Positions 1-8,847 of a stretch of 64,000 nucleotides of DNA are shown here, one piece after another. The stretch lies in the NCBI GenBank assembly GCA_030685235.1, contig MU839104.1, positions 418,093 through 482,092 of the forward strand, in the 5' to 3' direction. A program made the position numbers and the translations under genes. How positions within the stretch are numbered: position 1 is the first letter of the stretch; each line of letters starts with the position of its first letter. The notes below the pieces were generated by a model. The model searched no databases and was not told where the DNA came from. It was given only the letters and a program-made list of their open reading frames with translations. The stretch comes from Copromyces sp. CBS 386.78 (taxonomy: Eukaryota > Ascomycota > Sordariomycetes > Sordariales > Sordariaceae).

Positions 1-273
1 GATCTTCTCGACACCCTCAACCTTGGCCGCCTCCTCGGCAACGGCCTTCACATTGCTACCGGCGACGAAAGCATGGACGGGACCACCGAGCTTCGCAGCC
101 GCGGTGACTGCGCTGAGGGATCCCTGGTTGAGCTTGCCGTTCCTTTGCTCGAGGACGGCGAGGGCAGACAGTAACCTGCGAAGCGCAGCGGGGGATCTGA
201 GGGTAGTGGTGGAGGCAGTAGTGAACCGGGGACGAGTCAGGGCGGAGAACGCCCGGGCACCGGCCGACAGCAT
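1..273 (-). CDS. etfA: Electron transfer flavoprotein alpha subunit, mitochondrial (5' part only)
   Basis: The first 91 codons of a minus-strand gene whose remainder lies left of the window; the frame is open from the ATG at 273 to base 1. ETF-alpha pairs with ETF-beta in the mitochondrial matrix, holds FAD, and passes electrons from acyl-CoA dehydrogenases to ETF-ubiquinone oxidoreductase. The N-terminus (MLSAGARAFSALTRPRF...) is basic, rich in Ser/Thr/Ala and free of acidic residues, as in a matrix targeting peptide. From about residue 36 it follows the ETF N-terminal domain: an ALAVLEQRNGKLN strand/loop, then a SAVTAAAKLGGPVHAFVAG segment matching the conserved ETF-alpha fold, then KAVAEEAAKVEGVEKI. 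No intron is needed in this part. The gene is divergent from the Swi3-type gene. Family assignment is firm; the FAD-binding C-terminal half cannot be seen. Confidence 0.88.
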   Translation of the reverse strand, partial: MLSAGARAFSALTRPRFTTASTTTLRSPAALRRLLSALAVLEQRNGKLNQGSLSAVTAAAKLGGPVHAFVAGSNVKAVAEEAAKVEGVEKI

Positions 274-1198
274 TGTGTATGGTATTTGGAGATGTAGATG
301 GAACGGCGTGCAGAGCGCGGCTCGGTGGGCGGAGGAGCTGGAGGTTCTGTCGGAGACGGGTAGAGAACCTGGTTGATCTGATCTCGGCGACAGACTGTGG
401 GAGGGACGAAGGAACGGAGACGGGAGGCGGAAGACGGGGAATGGGGAACGGGGATTGATCGGGGACTCGGTGACTGGTGAGCAATGCCAACCTGGAATGA
501 CGCTTCAATGGATCGGCGTAGGCGACGGCCTGCGACGGCCCGAGGCATTGTTGTCGATGGCGACCCCCAGGTCCGGGGCCGCTACAGCAGGTCAACCCCC
601 CCTGTAGCTTCAGGACGCAACAGCGACTCTCGGCCAAAAGCTGGCGGACCACTTTTTGGCGGGGAACGGCCCAGCTTGTGTGGGGAAACCCTCGACATGT
701 GGCTGACAGGAGAGCGGTTGTGGCTCGTGTAAGATGAAACATGGTCGGCAAGTGGCTGGTTTCTGATGAGTCGCCACGTGACTCGTTCCTTCTCACTGAG
801 CTCTGGTGTGCCGTCTGCCAAGGGACGGAACGAGGTGAGCTACGGCGGGCACGCCCTGCTGTCAACTCAGCAGGCCCATTCAGTTCACCGGCGTGGCCAG
901 GCGCGAAATTCACTTGTTTCATTTTCTCCAACGCGCGACGACATCACGAAGACCCCCCTCCCCGGACGAGACCCATCACAAGTACAGCACTTTGCCGCCG
1001 CAACCATCGAGTTCGATTCCCTTGAAATACGGCATTGGTCCTTTGCAAATTACTGGCATACGAAACGCGCTCGGAGAACATTCAGATCAATTGCATCAAT
1101 CTTCGTCCACTCACTCCCTCGCCATCATCAAACGCCCATAGAAGTCACCGCGTGTTTGTTCGCCCACCTCATCCTTCCACCACCTAGCCGCCGTCGCC
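274..1198. promoter_or_regulatory. Divergent intergenic region between the ETF-alpha and Swi3-type genes
   Basis: About 0.9 kb separating two divergently read genes, so it should hold both promoters. It has no ORF with recognisable similarity; the long minus-strand frame crossing it lacks any family signature. A CCGAGG hexamer lies at 540-545, about 270 bp upstream of the ETF-alpha start codon. Confidence 0.55.
540..545 (+). promoter_or_regulatory. Candidate FarA/FarB (CTF1) box, CCGAGG
   Basis: The hexamer is seen in the sequence about 270 bp upstream of the ETF-alpha ATG. CCGAGG/CCTCGG is the core reported for FarA/FarB-type regulators of fatty-acid catabolism. A 6-mer counted on both strands should occur roughly ten times by chance in the 21-kb gene part, so the site is a candidate only. 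Confidence 0.3.
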
Positions 1199-3431
1199 AT
1201 GGAGGAGGGATCCGTCAACTACGGCACGCCCAACAATGGCGCGTCGCCAAGCGCGAATCCTATTCTAGCACAACCACCTTTGCCAGACAGCACCACTGGC
1301 AACCAGAGCGAAGGTAAAGCCTACCCCTGCCGGTTTCTTCCAATCCTCCCTGGCTACGGCATGTCGATCTTGTAGTTTAGCGCACACTCTAACACTGCGG
1401 TTGTTGCGTCTTTAGATGTACAGATGGGCGAAGGCCCCGAACCAACCATCAAACAAGATGACAGCACGCCGGCGCCCGGTGCTGCATCCGCCACTCCCTT
1501 AGATGCCTCCGAAGGTGCAGTCGTCGCGGTAACAGCCCCCGAAGACGAAGAGATGGGTGATGCGCCCAAGGAAGAAACAGCTCAGAACGGCGATAGCGCC
1601 AGCACCAACGAAGGCTCCGGTGATGTCGCCAAAACAAAAGAGCAGATCGGCAATGCTGCGCGAGAGCATGTCATCTCACAGACGCACGCCATCATTCTTC
1701 CCAGCTACAGCACCTGGTTTGACAGGAACACCATTCACAACATTGAGAGGAAAGCGCTGCCAGAGTTTTTCAATAACAGAAACCGCAGCAAGACGCCTGC
1801 CGTGTATAAGGACTATCGCGACTTCATGATCGACACCTACCGACTGGTGCCATACGAGTACCTCACTGTCACGGCCTGCAGACGTAACTTGGCTGGTGAT
1901 GTTTGCGCCATCATGCGCGTCCATGCTTTCCTGGAACAGTGGGGTCTTATTAACTACCAGGTAAGCTTCTACCGCTTCCGGCTATCAGCCTTGTATTCAT
2001 ACTGACCTTCTTGAACAGGTTGATGCCGACCAGCGGCCGTCACATGTCGGACCCCCCTTTACCGGTCACTTCAAGATCATTGTCGACACCCCCCGTGGTC
2101 TTCAGCCATGGCAGCCCGCGGCGGACCCTGCCCTCGTCGAAGGAAAGCCCAGCAAGGATACCGAAGCGAAGGCTGCTGCCACACCTGTACCCAAGAGCGA
2201 GCAGACCCTCGAGTTGGGACGCAACATCTACGAGGCAAATGCCAAGAACAACAAGCTGAACAAGACCAACGGAGAGACCCCAGCGACCAACGGCGCCTCG
2301 GAAACCGATGCTCTTACCAAGGCACCTATCGCCAAGGTCATCTGCTGCAACTGCGGCATCGACTGCACCCGGATCTACTACCACAGCTCACAGGCCGATG
2401 TCAACTCGAAGACGAAGTACGACATGTGCCCCAGCTGCTACCTGGAAGGTCGCCTTCCCGCCAACCAAACCAACGCCAGCTACACCAGAATTGAGAACCC
2501 TACATACACTTCGATTCTCGACCGCGACGCGCCCTGGAGCGATGCCGAGACTCTCAGGCTTTTGGAGGCGCTTGAGAGGTACGACGATGATTGGGGCGAG
2601 ATTGCTGAGTACGTCGGAACAAGGACGCGTGAGGAGTGTGTGCTGCAGTTCCTGCAGCTGGATATTGAGGACAAGTACTTGGAATCCGAGAAGCTGGACT
2701 CTCCTGTTGGGTTACAAATGCTGGGCAGCCACGGAGGGCAGCTTCCGTTCAGCCAAGTGGACAACCCGGTCATGTCTGTTGTCGGATTCCTCGCCAGCCT
2801 TGCGGATCCGGCCAGCACAGCAGCCGCTGCCGGGAAGTCAGCAGAGCTTCTCAAGCAAGGATTGCGCAACAAGCTCGAGGGTGGAGCTGAAAGTACAGAG
2901 TCGGAGGATAAGGGCAAGGAGAGGGAAAAGAGCGGCGACTCGATGGAGCTGGACATCAGGCAGGAGACTACGACAACCACAACCACCGTTTCCACAACCA
3001 CCACAACGACCAAGACATCGGCATTGGCCAATATCCCGCTCGCAACCATGGGTGCCAGAGCGGGCGGCCTTGCCTCTCACGAGGAGAGAGAGATGACGCG
3101 TCTGGTATCGGCAGCGGTGAATGTGACACTGGAGAAGATGGAGTTGAAGCTCAAGTACTTCAACGAGATGGAGGCTATCTTGCAAGCCGAGAGGCGAGAA
3201 CTCGAGCGCGCTCGCCAGCAGTTGTTCCTGGACCGCCTAACATTCAAGAAGAGGGTACGCGAAGTCCAAGAAGGGCTCAAGGCGGCCGCCGCGGTTGGTG
3301 GAGATCAGGGTGTTAAGTTGGCCCAGGAAGCGTTGACAGACGGGCAGCGGATGAGCTTCAACGCGCCGCCGGCGGTTGGATCAGCGCAGCCCCTGAGCGC
3401 AGAAGGCCAGGTGAAGTCATACGAGGCATAG
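1199..3431 (+). CDS. swi3: SWI/SNF and RSC complex subunit, Swi3/Rsc8/Ssr2 type (SWIRM-ZZ-SANT)
   Basis: Exons 1199-1313, 1416-1960 and 2019-3431 join in frame to 690 residues. Introns are 102 and 58 nt; the first has donor GTAAAG, the second GTAAGC. This is a scaffold subunit of nucleosome-remodelling complexes. The SWIRM domain spans about residues 129-226 (starts [12 protein letters not shown], contains [16 protein letters not shown]) and is cut by intron 2. A ZZ-type zinc finger follows at about 329-375 (CCNCGIDC ... CPSC), then a SANT domain at about 391-440 ([18 protein letters not shown]). A Thr-rich linker (a run of TTT/TTV repeats) leads to a C-terminal coiled coil at about 585-650 ([18 protein letters not shown]). 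The N-terminal 120 residues are acidic and Ser/Thr/Ala-rich. The start at 1199 is preferred over an internal Met at 1424 because exon 1 splices cleanly into it. Domain order and length are normal for the family. Confidence 0.92.
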
Positions 3432-3950
3432 GATGCCACCAGAAATGGGCTTCTTTGAAACGGTCTACCAGCGGAAACTGGTACAAGTGTTGTATAATGT
3501 TACTACTAGAAGTATTACTTGCTGCTTCCGCTTTCCGTGTGTTGGTTGGTGGGTGGGTGGTCGTGGAAGCGGAATTCATCCATTCTGGATTTCAATGTTA
3601 AAAGAACGGAATGACCACCGTCTAAATGTTGTTCTTTTCATATTCGCCTCCGGTCCTCGTTGTTTTACAGGCGTCGACATTGGGTTTTCAGGAGGTATTG
3701 TTTTCCCCTCCTTGCTGGTTTATCGGCTACGAAAGATTGACGGTATGCTTCTTTTAACCTTGGCATCAACGGGCTGTATGGTGCGAAGGATCAAGCTCTA
3801 CCTACATGCGGAAGAGAAAACGAGACAAATGTGTAATGTTACCTAGCTCCGTCCCTAGCCACGCATATCATAGCCCTCGAGAAACGAAAAGAGCCACAAA
3901 ATGAATCAACTCGATAGGACAACTTTCTTCCAATCCATGATGTTCAGAGA
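3432..3950. other. 3' intergenic region between converging genes
   Basis: About 0.5 kb between the stop codon of the Swi3-type gene (plus) and the stop of the small minus-strand ORF. It should contain both 3' UTRs. No family-like coding segment or RNA gene was recognised, although a plus-strand frame stays open through much of it. Confidence 0.5.
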
Positions 3951-4259
3951 TCAACAGCAGGGATTCTCCAATAGCGAACGTTCAACACAAGTTCTCAACG
4001 TGGGTGTAAGCGTGGCAAGAATTCCAAAAATTTCATTGTAAGCTCTTGCGTCGCGTGCCGTTACTTCGACATCCCGTTCGAACCGTCTTTTCGATAAAAG
4101 ATTCTCAAATTCTGCAGCCTTCTGTGACATCTCTGTGGTTGCTTCTTGGTGGTGTTGACCCTGCGCTGCAGTTGCCATGTTGAATGACATGTGAAAGTTC
4201 ACCAGTGGAACACTCAGCTGACCAATCATGTGTCGCAGAGGAGGATTCATCTCGGGCAT
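3951..4259 (-). CDS. Small protein of unknown function
   Basis: An intronless minus-strand ORF of 102 codons. An in-frame TAG lies two codons before the first ATG (4259), so it cannot extend upstream without an intron. Several Met codons follow quickly; the second half of the MSFNMATAAQGQHHQE segment is another plausible start, giving about 75 residues. The central part (AEFENLLSKRRFERDVEV) is charged and predicted by eye to be helical, and is followed by ARDARAYNEIFGILATL. It ends in a double Cys. There is no signal peptide or membrane segment. I do not recognise the family. The even, non-repetitive composition and the well-formed amphipathic helix argue for a real small gene. It is divergent from the carnitine acetyltransferase gene. 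Confidence 0.42.
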   Translation of the reverse strand: MPEMNPPLRHMIGQLSVPLVNFHMSFNMATAAQGQHHQEATTEMSQKAAEFENLLSKRRFERDVEVTARDARAYNEIFGILATLTPTLRTCVERSLLENPCC

Positions 4260-4844
4260 CCGCTAACCCGCAGAGACCCGCCGCAACCCCGGGGTGGGCA
4301 GAGAGTTGAAGTGGGAAGGTGCAGTGACGTGACTTGTTGGGGCTTCTTCAGTTTCCGTAACAGTGACACTGAAGCGGAAAGAAATGGTTGGGATGGTAGG
4401 ACAGCATGATTATCCATCAGCAGCAAACAAAGTTATCGTCGGCAGTCGGATGTGCCTTGTGACTTGGAAGCACTTGAGAAGCTGAGATGTTATGAGATGT
4501 CAGCAGAACACAGATGAGGCACAGTTCCGTCTGTATGTCTCTGTGACGGAGGTGATGTGCCTGATGTGCATACATGAGAAGACGAGCCGGACATATGGAT
4601 GAGATGAGCTGACATTTCACATTTGGCATTTGGCATTTGAGACGCGCACCAATCCCATCAAGATCAACCCTTCCATCGATCCCAATGAAGGGGTGAAGAA
4701 GAGCTGCTGCGGTCGGATTGATTAAGATTGAACCCAAATGAGTTCGGTAGGGGAAGAAGACATCCACCGGCAAAACGTGGGGTTCAAGTTGGGACACCTC
4801 TTTCCATTCCCGTCCTCTTTGTGACTTGTGCCGTCGGCTACTTT

Positions 4845-4860
4845 GAGCCTCGGCTCGAGG
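4845..4860 (+). promoter_or_regulatory. Candidate FarA/CTF1 element with inverted half-sites
   Basis: GAGCCTCGGCTCGAGG contains the CCTCGG core (4848-4853) and reads CCTCG..CGAGG, two inverted half-sites. Fourteen of its 16 bases recur in intron 2 of the FarA/CTF1-type gene itself (17889-17904, GAGCCGAGGCTCGAGG). It lies about 970 bp upstream of the acetyltransferase start codon. Confidence 0.35.
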
Positions 4861-5385
4861 GGTAAACGGGGCCCCAGTCGCAGTCGGTCCCGTCACTCGG
4901 ACAAGCGCATCCACTTTTTTTTGTGTTCGTTGTACCTTCTGTCCTCTCAATTACGTAGCTTACGGCGCATGCTCGGCCTCTCATATCATTACCAGCGGTC
5001 CAGACAGTGAACTGCCCCATGTTTTTTTGGGGGTTCTCCCAATCCAATCCCAGTTGAACGGGCAAGTTGGAGAAGCGGAAAAGAGACGGGGATGGATGGA
5101 AGAACGTGCGGGCGTCGGGCGGAAAAGTCGCCGCGAACGCGGGTACACAGACACAAGGTACATAGGATGGAATGAGAACAGACGACAGGTACCACGACTG
5201 CGGAATCAAAGCAACCAGCCAGCAAGCATCATGAAAACCACGATCATGGGATCTGATCTGAACAAACAGATGTGACATTTGGTCGAAGACATGGTAAGTA
5301 GAGAATACCGTAGGTTCTTTTTTGGTATCTACAAGTGTGGGGTAGCATTGGCGAGATCTATATGTTCCAGCATTTGCAGACAAAG

Positions 5386-5391
5386 CCTCGG
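5386..5391 (+). promoter_or_regulatory. Candidate FarA/CTF1 box, CCTCGG
   Basis: Second CCTCGG core upstream of carnitine acetyltransferase, about 430 bp before the ATG, a usual promoter distance. The orthologous gene acuJ of Aspergillus nidulans is known to be fatty-acid inducible, which makes the site plausible; the hexamer alone is not statistically unusual. Confidence 0.35.
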
Positions 5392-5823
5392 CCTGCAAAA
5401 GTATACCCTCAAGGTACCCTCCGTTACAATAAGTCCGCCGGCCAAGGTTTCATGTCGGTAGTGGAAAGTCTCCCGTGCCCCGTCTTGTTGCCCCGTCTCT
5501 CCATTGACAACCACCATTTCCCTGGCCACCTTCCGCCGAGTAAATAATATCCACGAGATAGGTCCAAAAGTGTCCATTTGTTCCGAGCTACTGAGTCGTT
5601 GTCGGCAGCACCCTTCAAGGTGTACATCATACCCACCGCCTCCCCCGTCTACCCCGTCTTGCGACTCGCCTCGCCTGCCTCCCGCGTCTGCCTCACTGCC
5701 CGGCTTTCTCTTAATTTTCCTTTTTCCGCTTCCCGTTTTCCGTTCCCAGTCTGCACTGCTTGTTACTTTTTCTTTCCTCTTCTTCTTCTTCCTAGCTCCA
5801 CCGTCGTCCGTGGCTATTGAGTA

Positions 5824-7896
5824 ATGTTGGCTTCCATTGTACGATCTGAGGCTCGGTCTACTACGCTTAGACACCTCTTTAGACAACCAACTTCCGCTGC
5901 TATTTCCCCTCTTAACGTAAGTCATGGACCGTCTCCCTTCCATGTTGCCGCACACGCGACTGACTGAGTCTCTTTTCCTGCTCTTCAGAGAATCTTCGCC
6001 ATGGCGCAAACAAGGAAGAACAGCTCCCTCCCCGCCGGCTATGTCGAGGACAAGTCCAAGGGCCCCATGCTCCGCTTCCAGGAGTCTCTCCCCCGTCTGC
6101 CCGTCCCTACCCTCGAGGAGACGGCTGCCCGCTACTACCAGTCCTTGAAGCCCCTTCTCAGCCCCCAGGAGCTCGAGAGCAGCAAGAAGGCCATTGAGGC
6201 TTTCATTGCCCCCAATGGTCCTGGTCGCAAGCTCCAGGAGAAGCTCGTCGCTCGTCGCGAGGACCCCAAGCACAAGAACTGGATCTACGAGTGGTGGAAC
6301 GATGCGGCCTACCTCTCCTACCGCGACCCCGTGGTCCCCTACGTCAGCTACTTCTACTCCCACCGCGATGACCGCCGCCGCCGCGACCCTGCCAAGCGCG
6401 CCGCTGCCATCACCACCGCCGCTCTCGAGTTCAAGAAGATGGTCGACCAGGGCACTCTCGAGCCCGAGTACATGAAGAAGCTCCCCGTCTGCATGGACTC
6501 TTACAAGTGGATGTTCAACGCCAGCCGCGTTGCTGCCAAGCCCGCCGACTACCCCGTCAAGTTCAGCGCCGATGAGCACAAGTACATCCTTGCCATCCGC
6601 AAGAACCAGTTCTACAAGATCTACCACGAGGTTGGTGGCAAGCAGCTCAACACCACTGAGCTCGAGCAGGCCTTCAAGCGTGTCTACGAGCTCGCCGCCT
6701 CGCGCGCCCCCGCCGTTGGTGCTCTCACCTCCGAGAACCGCGACGTCTGGACCGACGCCCGCGCCACTCTCCTCTCCGCCGACCCCAAGAACGTCAAGGC
6801 TCTCGAGGCCATTGAGGCTTCTTCCTTTGTCGTCTGCCTCGACGATGCCGCCCCCGTCACCCTCGAGGAGCGCGCCCACCAGTACTGGCACGGTGATGGC
6901 CAGAACCGCTGGTATGACAAGCCTCTCCAGTTCATCATCAACGACAACGGCACCTCCGGTTTCATGGGCGAGCACAGCATGATGGACGGCACGCCCACCC
7001 ACCGCCTCAACGACTTCGTCAACGACGTCATCTTCAACAACAAGCTCGATTTCTCCGACCCCTCGGTGCGCTCGAACCTGCCCGAGCCCGAGGCCGTCAA
7101 GTTCACCGTCACTAAGGAGGTCCAGGCCGAGATTGACCGCGCCATCACCGACTTCACCAACGTCATCGGCCAGCACCAGCTCGCCGTGCAGGCCTACCAG
7201 GGCTACGGCAAGGGCCTGATCAAGAAGTTCAAGTGCTCCCCCGATGCCTTCGTGCAGATGATCATCCAGCTCGCCTACTACAAGATGTACGGCAAGAACC
7301 GCCCGACTTACGAGTCGGCCGCCACCCGCCGCTTCCAGCAGGGTCGCACTGAGACGTGCCGCTCCGTCAGCGAGGCCAGCGTGGCCTTCTGCAAGGCCGC
7401 CAACGATGCCTCTGTTGACGACAAGACCAAGGTCGAGCTCTTCCGCAAGGCTATCGACTCCCACCTCGAGTACATCTCTGCCGCCTCTGACGGCAAGGGT
7501 GTTGACCGTCACCTGTTCGGCCTCAAGCGTCTGCTCGAGCCCGGCCAGGAGGTCCCCGCTCTCTACCAGGATCCCGCTTACGGCTACTCCAGCTCGTGGT
7601 ACCTGTCTACCTCCCAGCTGTCTTCCGAGTTCTTCAACGGATACGGATGGAGCCAGGTTATCGACCAGGGATTCGGTATTGCTTATATGATTAACGAGAA
7701 CAGGTTTGTTTCTACCCTTTCCCCCGTTGCAGTAGCTGACATTGTGCTAACCAAACTGTGTGTAAACAGCCTCAACTTCAACATCGTCTCCAAGGGCCTC
7801 GGCTCCGACAGGATGAGCTACTACCTCAACGAGGCCGCCAACGACCTCCGCGATCTCCTCACCCCCACTCTCGAGGCTCCCAAGTCCAAGATCTAA
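5824..7896 (+). CDS. cat2: Carnitine O-acetyltransferase, mitochondrial/peroxisomal
   Basis: Exons 5824-5916, 5989-7703 and 7770-7896 join to 644 residues. The enzyme reversibly transfers acetyl groups between CoA and carnitine, shuttling acetyl units from peroxisomes and cytosol to mitochondria; it corresponds to yeast CAT2 and Aspergillus acuJ. Exon 1 encodes 31 residues rich in Arg/Ser/Thr with no net acidity (MLASIVRSEARSTTLRHLFR), a matrix presequence. An internal Met at 6001 (residue 36) starts the mature-like protein. The choline/carnitine acyltransferase signatures are present: LPRLPVPTLEETAARY near the N-terminus and RWYDKPLQFIINDNG leading to GEHSMMDG, whose His (codon 6973-6975, residue 360) is catalytic. 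The substrate-binding STSQLSS motif is also there. Intron 2 (66 nt, donor GTTTGT, branch GCTAAC) is required to restore MINENSLNFN. The C-terminus is SKI, a PTS1-like tripeptide. Codon use is strongly C-biased (many AAG, CTC, GCC), suggesting high expression. Confidence 0.95.
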
Positions 7897-8326
7897 GCTA
7901 TAGGCTTTGACAGGATAGGTGAAGAGAAGTAGAAGAGGCATGAAAGGACATGAAAGAATTTTTGCATAAGGTAAAAAAGACGCATAGAACCCGCAAAGCG
8001 GGAGGCGGATGGATATATCCGGAAGAAGGAAGGAAGAAGAAGAAGAAGACGGAGAAGAAGAAGGAAGAAGAAAGAAGGAACAGTAGCATGCATGCTGTAC
8101 CAGTCCATTTCGAGCTATATTATGTTTCTTATCGTTTATACCATCTGTATTTACATCTAGCTAAGGTGGTTTTTTTTTTTTTTTTTTGGGTAACTGGCAT
8201 ATCTGAAGAAGTTTGCATCAAGTTGTTTTTGTTCAAACATTGTCCTATGATGGATGTGATTGAGTTTGGTGGTAGAACCCTGTCGGGAATGTTCAGCCGG
8301 GTGAGGTGTGGTTTAATCTTTTTTAC
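7897..8326. other. 3' flank of cat2 with purine tract and T-homopolymer
   Basis: Non-coding. A GA-rich tract (about 8020-8080) and a run of 18 T (8170-8187) lie in the presumed 3' UTR or just beyond it. No gene recognised. Confidence 0.5.
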
Positions 8327-8620
8327 AACCTATTCACAAATCACAAGCTTGACAGACTCGTAACAGCCTCTTAACAACGCTGTATAAAGCTCTTGACAAC
8401 TTCTTAACAACCTGTTCACAACCTCTAATAGTCTCTTGACAAACTCTTGATAACTTTTTCAAAACCTGTTCACAACCTCTAATAGTCTCTTGACAAACTC
8501 TTGATAACTTTTTCAAAACCTGTTGACAGCCTGTTAGCATTCTCCTCAGAGTCTTTCGACAACCTCAGCTAGCTCTTTACAACCGTTGCACAAAGAGTTT
8601 ACCAACTGTTCACTAACCTG
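8327..8620. repeat. Degenerate minisatellite built on CTCTTGACAAC / CTGTTCACAACCT units
   Basis: About 290 bp made of loosely repeated units of roughly 10-14 bp with core TTGACAAC, TTAACAAC or TTCACAACC, often preceded by CTC or CCTG. Within it, a 54-bp segment is duplicated exactly in tandem (8411-8464 and 8465-8518), and a third copy starts (CCTGTTGACAGCC). It lies between the 3' ends of the convergent cat2 and bro1 genes. Confidence 0.85.
8411..8518. repeat. Perfect 54-bp tandem duplication
   Basis: Two adjacent identical 54-bp copies, each starting CCTGTTCACAACCTC and ending CTTTTTCAAAA. Exact identity inside an otherwise degenerate array points to a recent slippage or unequal-exchange event. 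Confidence 0.92.
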
Positions 8621-8847
8621 TCAACTCACTATCACGCGACTGCAACCCGCTTCTCGGATTAATGAGCAAGAAGAAAAAGTTGTCAATGAATTCTTTCTAA
8701 CCACCTGCTAATAATCAATAACCAATGACTACCGCCTTTCGCTCAGCTCAACTACATTCATTCTTCTTCATCCCCATAACATTTGCCATACGCTGTACAG
8801 CTCTTTCCATCCAACCCCCATACACAAACCCCCCCAATCCATACCAC

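Larger units (their letters stand above)
4260..5823. promoter_or_regulatory. Long upstream region of the carnitine acetyltransferase gene
   Basis: About 1.56 kb between the small minus-strand ORF and the acetyltransferase ATG. It has two CCTCGG hexamers (4848-4853 and 5386-5391) and, just before the gene, a pyrimidine-rich stretch (about 5690-5800) of the kind common in fungal core promoters and 5' UTRs. A short repeated motif of CATTTGGCATTTG type occurs near 4616-4640. No gene recognised. Confidence 0.5.

Noticed and set aside
56..931. 291-codon minus-strand ORF crossing the ETF-alpha start
   Set aside because: It overlaps the true ETF-alpha frame in another frame and spans the promoter; Ser/Arg/Pro-rich with no family signature.
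5329..7512. 727-codon minus-strand ORF
   Set aside because: It is the antisense shadow of cat2: composition (Leu/Val/Gly/Glu-rich) follows from the C-biased codons of the real gene, and it has no domain.
8411..8518. Possible CRISPR-like repeat-spacer array
   Set aside because: The two 54-bp copies are directly adjacent with no spacers, and the genome is eukaryotic.
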